Shown one piece after another: positions 16,177 through 24,193 of a stretch of 36,356 bases of DNA. The stretch is taken from positions 1 through 36,356 of the forward strand of contig NZ_JAALCR010000048.1 in the NCBI RefSeq assembly GCF_011065895.1. Direction: 5' to 3'. The notes beneath the pieces are model-generated. The model had not been told where the DNA came from. It saw nothing but the letters and a program-made list of their open reading frames with translations, and did no database searches. This DNA comes from Paludisphaera rhizosphaerae (GTDB lineage Bacteria > Planctomycetota > Planctomycetia > Isosphaerales > Isosphaeraceae). The position numbers were made by a program, and so were the translations under genes. Positions within the stretch are counted from its first letter, which is position 1; every line of letters begins with the position of its first letter.

Positions 16177-18840
16177 GTGAGTACCGCCGATCAGCCGACC
16201 AACGGGGCGCTGGCGCCCTTGCCGCTGGACATCGAAGAGGAGCTGAAGGAGAGCTACCTCACGTATGCGATGTCGGTCATCATCAGCCGGGCGCTGCCGG
16301 ACGTCCGCGACGGGCTGAAGCCCTCGCAGCGCCGGATCCTCGTCGCCATGCGCGACCTGGGGCTGGGGCCGAACTCGGCCACCAGCAAGTGCGCCGGCAT
16401 CGTCGGCGAGACGATGAAGCGGTACCACCCCCACGGCGACAACTCCATCTATCCCACCCTGGCCCGCATGGCCCAGTGGTGGAACATGCGGCACCTCCTC
16501 ATCACCGGCCAGGGGAACTTCGGCAGCATCCATGGCCTGCCCCCGGCCGCCATGCGGTACACCGAGGCCAAGCTGAGCCCGGTCGCCGCCGAGATGCTGG
16601 AGGACATCAACTACGACACGGTCGACTTCCAGCCCAACTACGACGAGAAGTACCAGGAGCCGCGCGTTCTCCCCGGCAAGTTCCCCAACCTGCTGGTGAA
16701 CGGCTCGGGCGGCATCGCCGTGGGCATGGCGACGTCGATCCCCCCGCACAACCTCGGCGAGGTCTGCGACGCCCTGATCGCCTACATCGACAACCCGGGG
16801 ATCGACCTCGACGAGATCATGGAGTATCTCCCGGCCCCCGACTTCCCCACCGGCGGCGTCATCTGCGGCCGGATGGGCGTGAAGGAGGCCTATCGCAGCG
16901 GCCGAGGCCGGCTGATCCTCCGCGCCACGTCGACGATCGAGGAGCTGAAGGACGGGCGCTCCCAGATCATTTTCAGCGACATGCCCTACCAGCTCACCAA
17001 GGAGCCGCTCCTCAAGAAGCTGGCCGAGCTGGTCAACAGCGGCCGGATCACCGGCGTCTCCAACATCGACGACTTCAGCGACCGCAAGGACCCGGTCCGG
17101 ATCGCGGTGACGGTCAAGAAGGGCGAGGACGCCAACGTCATCCGCAACCAGTTGTACGAGTACTCGCCGCTGCAGGACACGTTCAGCGTGATCATGCTGG
17201 CGCTCGTCGACGGCCGACCGCGGACGTTGCCCATCAAGGAGTTCCTCCGGCTCCACGTCGAGCATCGGATCAACGTCATCCGCCGCCGGACGCGATACCT
17301 CCTCCGCCAGGCCCGCCAGCGCGCCCACATCGTCGAGGGCCTGCTGATCGCGCTGCATTACATCGACGAGATCATCCGCGTCATCCGGACCTCCGCCAAC
17401 CCGGCCGAGGCCCGCATCCGCTTGATGGGGATGGAGGTCTCCGCCCAGATCCTCCAGCGCGCCCTCAACGACCCTGAGGCCAAGGAGTCGACCAGCCTGA
17501 CCCGCATGCAGGCCGACGCCATCCTGGCCATGCAGCTCCAGCGCCTCACCGGCCTGGAGGCTGACAAGCTGGCCCAGGAATACGTGGGCCTGAAGGCCGA
17601 CATCGACCGCTACGAGGCCATCCTGGCCGACGAGCAGTTGATCCTCGAGATGATCCGCAACGACCTGCGGGAGCTGAAGCAGAAGTACGCCAACGCCCGC
17701 CGCACCGTGATCTCCGACGAGGAACTCGGCGACTACGACAAGGAGTCGCTGATCCGCGAGGAATACATGGTGGTGACCGTCACCCACGACGGCTACATCA
17801 AGCGCCAGCCTCCCAGCACCTATCGCGCCCAGGGTCGCGGAGGCCGCGGCATCACCGCCGCCAACACCCGCGACGGCGACTTCCTCGAACACATGTTCGT
17901 CGCCCTGACGCACGACTACCTCTTGTTCTTCACCGACAAGGGGAAGGTCTACTGGCTGAAGGTGTACGACCTCCCCATGGCCACGAGGACCTCGGGCGGG
18001 CGGGCCGTCGTCAACCTGCTGCAACTCTCCGAAGGCGAGAAGATCACCGGCATCGTCCCCGTCCGCGAGTTCCGCGACGACGAGAGCCTGATGATGGTCA
18101 CCCGCCGCGGGACCGTGAAGAAGACCGACCTCACCGCCTTCAAGCGGCCCCTCGGCCGAGGGATCATCGCCCTGGGCCTGGACGAAGGGGACCAGCTCAT
18201 CGGCGTCGCCCGCACTAGGGCCGGCGACCAGGTGGTCCTCAACACCCGCGAGGGGATGGCCATCCGGTTCGACGAGTCCGACGTCCGCTCCATGGGCCGC
18301 CCCGCGCACGGCGTGCGCGGGATCAGCCTGGAAGAGGGGGACGAGGTCGTCGGCATGGTTGTGGCCAACGGCGGCGAGGACCCGGCGAGCCTGCTCACCG
18401 TCTGCGAGAACGGTTATGGGAAGCGGACGCTGCTGGCCGAGTACCGGTCGCAGAACCGCGGCGGCAAGGGGCTGATCGACATCAAGACCAGCGACCGCAA
18501 CGGCCGCGTGGTGGCCGTCGCCAAGGTGACCGACGCCGACGAGGTGATGATCACCACCACCGGCGGCATCCTGATCCGCACCCGGGTCGGAGACACCCGC
18601 CCGATCGGCCGCAACACCCAGGGCGTGCGGCTCATCCGCCTGGACGACGGCGACGCCGTCAGCAGCCTCGCCAAGCTCCCCGAAGAGGAGCTGACCGCCG
18701 AGGCCGAAGCCGAGCTAGAAGCCGCCCCCGTCGCCCTCGACGGCCCCGTCGCCGAAGGCCACATCATCGACGACGGCGTCGCCGAAGCCGAGGCCAGCGA
18801 CCACATGGAAGACGAGGCCGACGGCGAATCGGAAGAGTGA
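16177..18840 (+). CDS. gyrA: DNA gyrase subunit A
   Basis: This 887-residue type IIA topoisomerase subunit breaks and rejoins DNA with GyrB to introduce negative supercoils. The breakage-reunion domain begins near residue 25 ([20 protein letters not shown]) and carries the catalytic tyrosine Y128 in [10 protein letters not shown]. The GyrA box QGRGGRG at 552-558 identifies it as gyrase rather than topoisomerase IV, followed by the C-terminal pinwheel repeats and a long acidic tail (about 835-887). The start is GTG at 16177, with a GGAACGGAG-like ribosome binding region. At the positions matching E. coli S83 and D87 it has N89 and P93. The neighbours are unrelated and gyrB is not in the window. 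A near-consensus promoter lies about 80 nt upstream. Confidence 0.98.
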   Translation: MSTADQPTNGALAPLPLDIEEELKESYLTYAMSVIISRALPDVRDGLKPSQRRILVAMRDLGLGPNSATSKCAGIVGETMKRYHPHGDNSIYPTLARMAQWWNMRHLLITGQGNFGSIHGLPPAAMRYTEAKLSPVAAEMLEDINYDTVDFQPNYDEKYQEPRVLPGKFPNLLVNGSGGIAVGMATSIPPHNLGEVCDALIAYIDNPGIDLDEIMEYLPAPDFPTGGVICGRMGVKEAYRSGRGRLILRATSTIEELKDGRSQIIFSDMPYQLTKEPLLKKLAELVNSGRITGVSNIDDFSDRKDPVRIAVTVKKGEDANVIRNQLYEYSPLQDTFSVIMLALVDGRPRTLPIKEFLRLHVEHRINVIRRRTRYLLRQARQRAHIVEGLLIALHYIDEIIRVIRTSANPAEARIRLMGMEVSAQILQRALNDPEAKESTSLTRMQADAILAMQLQRLTGLEADKLAQEYVGLKADIDRYEAILADEQLILEMIRNDLRELKQKYANARRTVISDEELGDYDKESLIREEYMVVTVTHDGYIKRQPPSTYRAQGRGGRGITAANTRDGDFLEHMFVALTHDYLLFFTDKGKVYWLKVYDLPMATRTSGGRAVVNLLQLSEGEKITGIVPVREFRDDESLMMVTRRGTVKKTDLTAFKRPLGRGIIALGLDEGDQLIGVARTRAGDQVVLNTREGMAIRFDESDVRSMGRPAHGVRGISLEEGDEVVGMVVANGGEDPASLLTVCENGYGKRTLLAEYRSQNRGGKGLIDIKTSDRNGRVVAVAKVTDADEVMITTTGGILIRTRVGDTRPIGRNTQGVRLIRLDDGDAVSSLAKLPEEELTAEAEAELEAAPVALDGPVAEGHIIDDGVAEAEASDHMEDEADGESEE

Positions 18841-18868
18841 CCGCCGAGAAGCCCCGGAGGGACGCGCC

Positions 18869-19162
18869 ATGCTCTTGAGGAACCTGGAGATCCGCGACTT
18901 CCGGGGCTTTCATCACTTCCGAATCCCCCAACCGGGACGGGTCAACCTCCTGGTCGGGACCAACAACTACGGCAAGACGTCGATCCTGGAGGCGGTCAGC
19001 TTCCTGGCGGCCGTCGGGGAATTCTCGCCGATATGGCACGCGCTTCGGCGGCGAGGAGAAGAGATTCGAAGCGATGTCGGGCCGCCTCCTCCGGCCGCCT
19101 GCCGCTGGGATTGGCGTTCGCGCAATGGTTCATGGAACTTTTCCGGATTCCGCCAAGATTAG
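18869..19162 (+). pseudogene. Truncated N-terminus of an AAA/RecF-like ATPase
   Basis: The 97-residue frame begins like the RecF/SMC-type AAA ATPases (AAA_15/AAA_21): MLLRNLEIRDFRGF, then PGRVNLLVGTNNYGKTSILE with the Walker A GTNNYGKT at about residues 31-38, and a conserved HALRRRGEE segment. After about residue 66 the sequence turns into Pro/Arg/Trp-rich residues without family resemblance and stops. Intact relatives run to several hundred residues, with Walker B and signature motifs that are absent here and in the following DNA. It starts 28 nt after gyrA with a good ribosome binding site (GGAGGG), so it may still be translated, but the ATPase is broken. The parent might have been an OLD-like or defence-associated ATPase; that cannot be told from this fragment. 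Confidence 0.8.
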
Positions 19163-19169
19163 AGCCGCT

Positions 19170-19211
19170 CCTCTGAAGATATAGAGACGCGACCCCGTCT
19201 CCATTCAGAGG
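19170..19211 (+). promoter_or_regulatory. Hairpin that covers the ribosome binding site of the zinc-ribbon gene
   Basis: An outer 8-bp perfect stem pairs CCTCTGAA (19170-19177) with TTCAGAGG (19204-19211), and an inner 6-bp stem pairs GAGACG (19184-19189) with CGTCTC (19196-19201). The only Shine-Dalgarno-like sequence for the ATG at 19220, GAGGA (19208-19212), lies mostly in the right arm. The hairpin could sequester the site, or act as a terminator after the gyrA unit; no U-tract follows. Confidence 0.5.
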
Positions 19212-19219
19212 ACTCGACG

Positions 19220-19804
19220 ATGATTCTCCCCGAGTCGGACCAGTCCAGGCCGCCCGTCGATCCTCAACGCGACAAAGGCGGCGTGCGCTGTCCTCGGTGT
19301 GGGGGAGAGGCGCTCGTCGCCGGCGGCTTCGCTTCCCACGGGGGGAGCCGGCCCGTGTTCCTGCCGCAGTATTGCGGCACGCCGTCCTACGCCGGCATCA
19401 TCCCGCCGCAGTTGTTCCGGGCCTGCCTCTCTTGCGGGCTGCTCTGGTCGGCCGTCGACCCCAAGGGCCTCCGCGCTCTGATCGCCCGCTGCGGCGGCGA
19501 ACTGGGCCTTCAGCATCTCGACGAGATCGACCACGGCCCTTACCGCGACCTTCCCGACACCGACCTCGCCCGCGAGATCGGCGATAAGATCGCCGAACTG
19601 GACGCCATCGCCCGAACGCAGACGCCCGGCGCGATGGTTCGCCGCTGCCGCGAGCTGTACAGCGCGACCTGGGACCAGGCCCATCTGGACGCCAAGGAGT
19701 GGCCGCGCCTCAGCCGCGAGGACAAGCTCGAACGCTTCGGCTGGTCGCCCAAGGAGAAAGAGAAGAAGGCGCCGCTCGACGACTTCGACTCGCCCTTCTT
19801 CTGA
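19220..19804 (+). CDS. Zinc-ribbon hypothetical protein
   Basis: The function is not recognised. The 194-residue cytoplasmic protein has two CxxC pairs, CPRC (C24, C27) and CLSC (C69, C72), spaced as in a zinc ribbon with a long insertion. A mostly helical charged region follows (DLAREIGDKIAELDAIA) with an ARTQTPGAMVRRCRELY segment, then a lysine/glutamate-rich stretch and an acidic, aromatic C-terminus (DDFDSPFF). No membrane segment or signal is present. The ATG at 19220 is the only reasonable start, with GAGGA seven bases upstream embedded in a hairpin. Base composition matches the neighbours. Confidence 0.8.
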   Translation: MILPESDQSRPPVDPQRDKGGVRCPRCGGEALVAGGFASHGGSRPVFLPQYCGTPSYAGIIPPQLFRACLSCGLLWSAVDPKGLRALIARCGGELGLQHLDEIDHGPYRDLPDTDLAREIGDKIAELDAIARTQTPGAMVRRCRELYSATWDQAHLDAKEWPRLSREDKLERFGWSPKEKEKKAPLDDFDSPFF

Positions 19805-20137
19805 TCCGTCGCGCGAGGGCTGATCCCGCGGGCGAACGACGACGATGTTCTCCGCGGCCCGATTCCATGCGACGTCGCGGATGATCGGGCCCGCGGGCGT
19901 CGCTCCTTTCACTTTCGCTCCTGGGGGATCGTCGGACCTCGTCGTCGCAGTCGACGTTGTTGAGATTCGGTCCGCCGGATGTCCCTTTCGCACCACGCGC
20001 CGTCACCGAATCACACCGCCCGATGCCGGCCGGCATCCCCTCCACGCGCCGATCGAGACCTTGACTTATCCTTCCCACAGACTTGATCGGACCGGGCGAA
20101 GTCGACCGGACGATCGACCGAGAAGGAAAGGAAGGGC
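19805..20137. other. 333-bp intergenic region, nothing identified
   Basis: This stretch lies between the zinc-ribbon gene and the glycosyltransferase gene on the plus strand. I see no credible gene or repeat. A TTGACT at about 20061-20066 could be a -35 element, but the hexamer 17 nt downstream (TGATCG) is a poor -10 match. The last 20 nt hold purine-rich AGAAGGAAAGGAAGGG, the ribosome binding region of the next gene. Confidence 0.5.
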
Positions 20138-21325
20138 ATGGATACATATCGATTTGGATTCGTCATGGAACAGGCCCTGGGCCACCGCGTTTATCATCGC
20201 AACCTTGAAACATGGAGCCGCGGCGATACGTCGTATGAAGCAACCTGGATGTCCGTCCCTTCATGGCGGGACGATCGCTGGAACCGCCTCCCCCTGCTGA
20301 ATCGCAACTACTCCGTGAGGATGAGCTTTCGCGCTCGCGACCTGGTTCGGGCGAGGCAAGCCGAAGGCCCCTCGTTCGACGCCCTGTTCTACCACACCTT
20401 CGTCTCCTCCCTGTTCAACCGCGGGGCCTCGCGCGATTCGCCCGTGGTGATTTCGATGGACGCCACTCCACTGGGGTTCGACGCCTTGGGCGCGGGGTAT
20501 GGCCACAAGGCCGACGCCCCCGGCCTGGCCAGTCGCCTGAAGCTCCGATGGTACAAACGCCTGTTCAACTCCGCCGCCGCCGTCACCTGCTGGAACCGAT
20601 GGACGGCCGAGAGCCTTATGAACGACTACGACGTGGAGCCGTCCCGAATCTCGGTCATCTCGCCAGGCGCCGACCTGGATCGGTGGAAGCCCACACATCG
20701 CGACGATCGCGACAACGCCCGGCCTCGCCTGCTGTTCCTGGGCGGCGAGTTCGAGCGCAAGGGAGGGCGCGTCCTCCTGGACGTCTTCCGTTCGCACCTG
20801 GCCGATCGCTGTGAACTCGACATCGTCTCCGACGAGGCGCCGATCGAATCCGAGGGGCCGATCCGCGTCCATCGCGGCGTCACCCACGAGAAGGGAGGGT
20901 TGAAGGCCCTCTTCGACGCGGCTGACGTGTTCGTCCTCCCCACCCGGGGCGACACCTTGCCGCTGGCGATCACGGAGGCGATGGCGAGCGGGCTTCCGGT
21001 CGTCTCCTGTCGCGTCGGCGCCATTCATGAGCAGGTCGTCGAGGGGGAGACCGGGCTGCTGGTGCCTCCGAACGACCCGGCCGCCCTGGCGAAGGCCTTG
21101 ACCTCGCTCCTGGACGACCCGGCCCGGCGGCGGGAGATGGGGATCGCCGGCCGCCTCCGCACCGAGAGGCTCTTCAACGGTCCACGCAACGCCGCGGCCT
21201 TGATGGACTTCTTGAAGAGGGTCGTCGACGACGCTCGCGGCCGCAAAGCGGCTCCAGCGAATCGCCCGATCGCGGTCCCGATCGGCGGTCGGCGTTCGAC
21301 GATTCGATCGACTCGATCGTCCTGA
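20138..21325 (+). CDS. GT4-type glycosyltransferase
   Basis: This 395-residue protein has the GT-B layout of glycosyltransferase family 4/1. The N-terminal acceptor half includes the DALFYHTFVSS and SMDATPLGFD segments. The C-terminal nucleotide-sugar-binding half starts near residue 190 with RLLFLGGEFERKGG, typical of GT4, followed by the DTLPLAITEAMASGLPV motif with E280 and a DxxxxxxxE variant of the EX7E motif, then the GETGLLVPPND region. It transfers sugar from an activated donor, probably for exopolysaccharide or cell-surface glycans; donor and acceptor are unknown. The ATG at 20138 has a purine-rich ribosome binding site. No signal peptide or transmembrane segment is visible. It has no glycan-gene neighbours in the window. 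Confidence 0.9.
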   Translation: MDTYRFGFVMEQALGHRVYHRNLETWSRGDTSYEATWMSVPSWRDDRWNRLPLLNRNYSVRMSFRARDLVRARQAEGPSFDALFYHTFVSSLFNRGASRDSPVVISMDATPLGFDALGAGYGHKADAPGLASRLKLRWYKRLFNSAAAVTCWNRWTAESLMNDYDVEPSRISVISPGADLDRWKPTHRDDRDNARPRLLFLGGEFERKGGRVLLDVFRSHLADRCELDIVSDEAPIESEGPIRVHRGVTHEKGGLKALFDAADVFVLPTRGDTLPLAITEAMASGLPVVSCRVGAIHEQVVEGETGLLVPPNDPAALAKALTSLLDDPARRREMGIAGRLRTERLFNGPRNAAALMDFLKRVVDDARGRKAAPANRPIAVPIGGRRSTIRSTRSS

Positions 21326-21379
21326 ACCGCCGTCCCCACGGGATGAACGCGGAGGACGGAAGCCGTCGGCCATGGATCG

Positions 21380-21418
21380 GCCCCCTCGTCGCATCCCCGG
21401 AGGACGCGACGAGGGGGC
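21380..21418. terminator. Perfect 13-bp hairpin between convergent genes
   Basis: GCCCCCTCGTCGC (21380-21392) and GCGACGAGGGGGC (21406-21418) are perfect inverted repeats separated by 13 nt. They sit in the 99-bp gap between the stops of the convergent glycosyltransferase and FG-GAP genes, so they fit a bidirectional terminator. There is no T-tract. Confidence 0.75.
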
Positions 21419-21424
21419 TGTCCG

Positions 21425-22645
21425 TCAACGCCACCGCAGGCGGGCGACGCGCGGCTGGCGGGGGTGGGCGCCGTTGATAAGGACGGCGACGTGGTCGACG
21501 GTGGGGACCACGACGTCGGGGCGGGCGCCGCGAGTGAGCCGACCCAAGGAGATCTTGCCGGTGGACGCGCCTCCCACGGCGAAGGCTCGGTTGGCGGGCC
21601 GGCAGCGGTAGAAGTCGCCGTTCCCCTTGCCGTAGAGAACCGTCAGGCTCTGGTCGCCGGAGTTGGAGACGGCCAGGTCGAGCCGGCCGTCGCCGTTGAA
21701 GTCGGCGGCGGCGATCGCGTTGGGGGCCTTGCCCACGGGGAGGGTATACCTCGCGGTGAAGTTCCCGCTGCCGTCGCCGATCAGGATGCTGACGTTGTTG
21801 CTTTCCTCATTGGCCGCGGCGATGTCGGGGACGCCGTCACGGTTGAAATCGCCGATCGCCAGCGCGGTCGGGGCCGTCCCGGCGTTGAAGAAGCGGACGT
21901 CCTGGAAGGTCCCGTCGCCGTCCCCCAGCAGGACGCCGACCTTGTTCGCCGAAGGCCCGGCGTCGGCTCCGTAGGTCACGGCCAGGTCGGGAATCCCGTC
22001 GCCGTTGAAGTCGCCCACGACGAGCGAATCCGAGTTCGCGCCGGCGGCGACGAACTGGACGTCCTGGAAGGTGCCGTCGCCGTTCCCCAACAGGATGCCG
22101 ACCGAGGCGCTCTCATCGGCGGCGATGTTCGCCGTGGCGACGTCCAACTTGCCGTCGCGGTTGAAGTCGCCGACGACCACGTAGACTGGCTCCGCCCCCG
22201 CGCCCTGGGTGATGGGATCGCCGAAGGCCAGGTTCCCCGCGCCGGTGCTCTCGTTCAGGATCACGCTGAGCTGGTTGGTGGAGAACGTGCTGGTCGCCAG
22301 GTCGGGCTTGCCGTCGTTGTTGAAGTCGCCCACGGCGATCGAGATGGTCGACGGGAAGAACGGCGACGGGTCGCCGGTGAAGTACTGGGCGGCCTGGAAG
22401 GTGCCGTCGCCGTTCCCCAGCGTCACGCCCAGATTCGCGCCCCCCAGCGCGGTGGCCAGGTCGAGCTTGCCGTCGCCGTCGAAGTCGGCCAGGCCCGTCG
22501 AGTTCGGGTTCCCCTCGAAGGCGACCGGGGCCGGGGGGCCGAACTGGACCAGACCCAACGTCATCAACTGACGTCCTTCCAGCAGGTCGAATCCCCTCGT
22601 CCCGCCCGTCCTACGCCGTCGGGTCGTCGTCTGGTGCGTCCTCAT
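21425..22645 (-). CDS. FG-GAP/VCBS seven-bladed beta-propeller protein, paralog 3
   Basis: This 406-residue protein is built almost wholly of FG-GAP/VCBS repeats. Six blades carry the Ca-binding type DFxxDGxxD motif (for example DFDGDGKLDLA, DFNNDGKPDLA, DFNGDGIPDLA) and a seventh, degenerate one is GRLTRGARPDVVV, consistent with a closed seven-bladed propeller. The N-terminus has no hydrophobic signal peptide. Instead it has a basic stretch (TTRRRRTGGTRG) followed by LLEGRQLMT, related to the LEPR-XLL-type N-terminal signature of planctomycete exported proteins. The C-terminus is basic (PRVARLRWR). The ATG at 22645 has AGGGAG nine bases upstream. It is the last and most divergent of three tandem paralogs. 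An extracellular binding or structural role is inferred. Confidence 0.88.
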   Translation of the reverse strand: MRTHQTTTRRRRTGGTRGFDLLEGRQLMTLGLVQFGPPAPVAFEGNPNSTGLADFDGDGKLDLATALGGANLGVTLGNGDGTFQAAQYFTGDPSPFFPSTISIAVGDFNNDGKPDLATSTFSTNQLSVILNESTGAGNLAFGDPITQGAGAEPVYVVVGDFNRDGKLDVATANIAADESASVGILLGNGDGTFQDVQFVAAGANSDSLVVGDFNGDGIPDLAVTYGADAGPSANKVGVLLGDGDGTFQDVRFFNAGTAPTALAIGDFNRDGVPDIAAANEESNNVSILIGDGSGNFTARYTLPVGKAPNAIAAADFNGDGRLDLAVSNSGDQSLTVLYGKGNGDFYRCRPANRAFAVGGASTGKISLGRLTRGARPDVVVPTVDHVAVLINGAHPRQPRVARLRWR

Positions 22646-22785
22646 GAATGGCGACTCCCTGGATGCTCTAGCCTGTGGAATCGAGGCAAACGTCCCATTT
22701 GCTGCATTCAGACGTTTCCGCGATCAGAAGCCTAGAACAAGAAGGGAACGCCGTCTGGGAAACCTCGAGGAGCCGCGACGACGGG

Positions 22786-24045
22786 TCAACGGCGCCGGTG
22801 GAGAGGTCGCGAGAACCGGGAGTGGTTCAGGAGTACGGTGACGCGGCCGGAGCCGTTGAGGACCGCAAGGTCCGGGAGCGTCCGGTTGGCGATGCGGCCG
22901 ACGGCGATGTTTCCCGAAGCCCCTGCGCCGGCCGAGAAGAGGCTCTGGCGAGGACCGAAGCGGACGAAGTCGCCGTTCCCCTTGCCGTAGAGGACGGTCA
23001 GGCGTCCGTCGGAGTCGAGCACGCTCAGGTCGAGCTTGCCGCTGCCGTTGAGGTCGGCGGCCGTAACGGCGATGGGGATGGAGGAAAGCGGGAGAACGGA
23101 GCGCCGCGTGAAGCCTCCCCGGCCGTCGCCGATCAGGACGCCCACGCTCTTGAGGAAGTCGTCGGTCGGCGAGGAGCCGGCGTTGGCCGTCGCGATGTCG
23201 AGGACGCCGTCGCCGTTGAAGTCGCCCATGGTCAGGGCTCTCGGCGCCGAGCCGGCCAGGAACAGACTCGGCGTTCCGAACGTGCCGTCGCCCTCGCCCA
23301 GCAGGATCCCGATCGTCGATTCGAGCGACTGCCGGCGATTGGCGAAGGTCACAGCCAGGTCGACGACGCCGTCGCCGTTGAAGTCGGCCGCGGCGACGGT
23401 TTCGATGGTCGCCAGGTCGGCGGAGGGAAGGTCCAGGCCGTTCTGGAACGTGCCGTCGCCGTTGCCCAGGAAGACGCCGCCAGGGCGCGAGCCGTAGCGG
23501 AACCCCGCCGCGACGTCGAGCTTGCCGTCGCCGTTGAAGTCGCCCACGGCCAGGCTGTACGAGAGCCCCCGCGCGGGGGTCGTCGCGGCGGCTTCGAAGC
23601 TCAGGGAACCCGACCCCGCCCCCGTGTTGAGCAGCACGCCGAAGTCGCTGGGGTAGCCGGGAAGGCTGGAGCCGCTACGGGCGTATGCAAGATCCGGCTT
23701 GCCGTCGTTGTTGAAGTCGCCCACGATCACCGTCGTCGTCGATCCGCTCGCGGCGGCCGAACTCGCCGCCGTGTCGAAGTACCGCGCCGGCCCGAACTTC
23801 CCGTTCCCATAGCCCAGCGCGACGCCGACCTGCGAGTTCCCGGCGGCCATCGCCATGTCGAGGAGGCCGTCGCCGTTGAAATCCGCCAGGACCGGCGAGT
23901 TCGTCGCCAGCTCAAACGGCGTCGACGAGCTCGGGACGAACCGGACCGCGCCGTAGGTCATCAGCCGACGATCCTCCAACGTCTCGACGCACCGGGTCGT
24001 TCGTCGCCGCCGCCGTCGCCGAGTTGTACCCCAATTGATTCGCAT
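22786..24045 (-). CDS. FG-GAP/VCBS seven-bladed beta-propeller protein, paralog 2
   Basis: This 419-residue protein has an N-terminus of TTRRRRRRRTTRCVETLEDRR followed by LMTYG, then seven FG-GAP blades: five canonical DFN(G/N)DGxxD motifs, one with changed ligand residues (DLNGSGKLDLS) and the degenerate final blade (GRIANRTLPDLAVL). It ends in the basic tail NHSRFSRPLHRRR, shared with paralog 1. The ATG at 24045 has AGGAGG about nine bases upstream. A gap of 148 nt with a strong hairpin (24146-24174) separates it from paralog 1, so it is probably transcribed on its own. No catalytic residues are recognised. Confidence 0.88.
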   Translation of the reverse strand: MRINWGTTRRRRRRRTTRCVETLEDRRLMTYGAVRFVPSSSTPFELATNSPVLADFNGDGLLDMAMAAGNSQVGVALGYGNGKFGPARYFDTAASSAAASGSTTTVIVGDFNNDGKPDLAYARSGSSLPGYPSDFGVLLNTGAGSGSLSFEAAATTPARGLSYSLAVGDFNGDGKLDVAAGFRYGSRPGGVFLGNGDGTFQNGLDLPSADLATIETVAAADFNGDGVVDLAVTFANRRQSLESTIGILLGEGDGTFGTPSLFLAGSAPRALTMGDFNGDGVLDIATANAGSSPTDDFLKSVGVLIGDGRGGFTRRSVLPLSSIPIAVTAADLNGSGKLDLSVLDSDGRLTVLYGKGNGDFVRFGPRQSLFSAGAGASGNIAVGRIANRTLPDLAVLNGSGRVTVLLNHSRFSRPLHRRR

Positions 24046-24145
24046 CGTCGGAGCCTCCTCGTGTTTTCTGGTTCACAGGTTCGAGATTGGCGCCCTGGAC
24101 GGTGAACACCTCCCCTCGTGCTCAGGAACGGCGGATCCGCCCCCC

Positions 24146-24174
24146 CCCCCGCCGACGGGAGGAGTCGGCGGGGG
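24146..24174. terminator. GC hairpin after FG-GAP paralog 1
   Basis: CCCCCGCCGAC (24146-24156) pairs perfectly with GTCGGCGGGGG (24164-24174) across a 7-nt loop, next to a run of ten or more Cs at 24139-24150. It lies 20 nt past the stop of the minus-strand gene at 24194, in the 148-bp gap before the next paralog. Confidence 0.65.
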
Positions 24175-24193
24175 CGGTGTCGACGGTTCAATC

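Noticed and set aside
15850-18309. 819-codon minus-strand frame opposite gyrA
   Set aside because: It is a shadow of gyrA; the plus-strand protein is unmistakable.
22690-22724. AAACGT...ACGTTT inverted repeat between FG-GAP genes as an operator
   Set aside because: The arms are only 6 bp with an 18-nt spacer and no second example was found; chance is likely.
24139-24150. Poly-C run as a phase-variation tract
   Set aside because: It lies in an intergenic hairpin arm after a stop codon rather than in a reading frame or promoter spacer; its length could also be a sequencing artefact.
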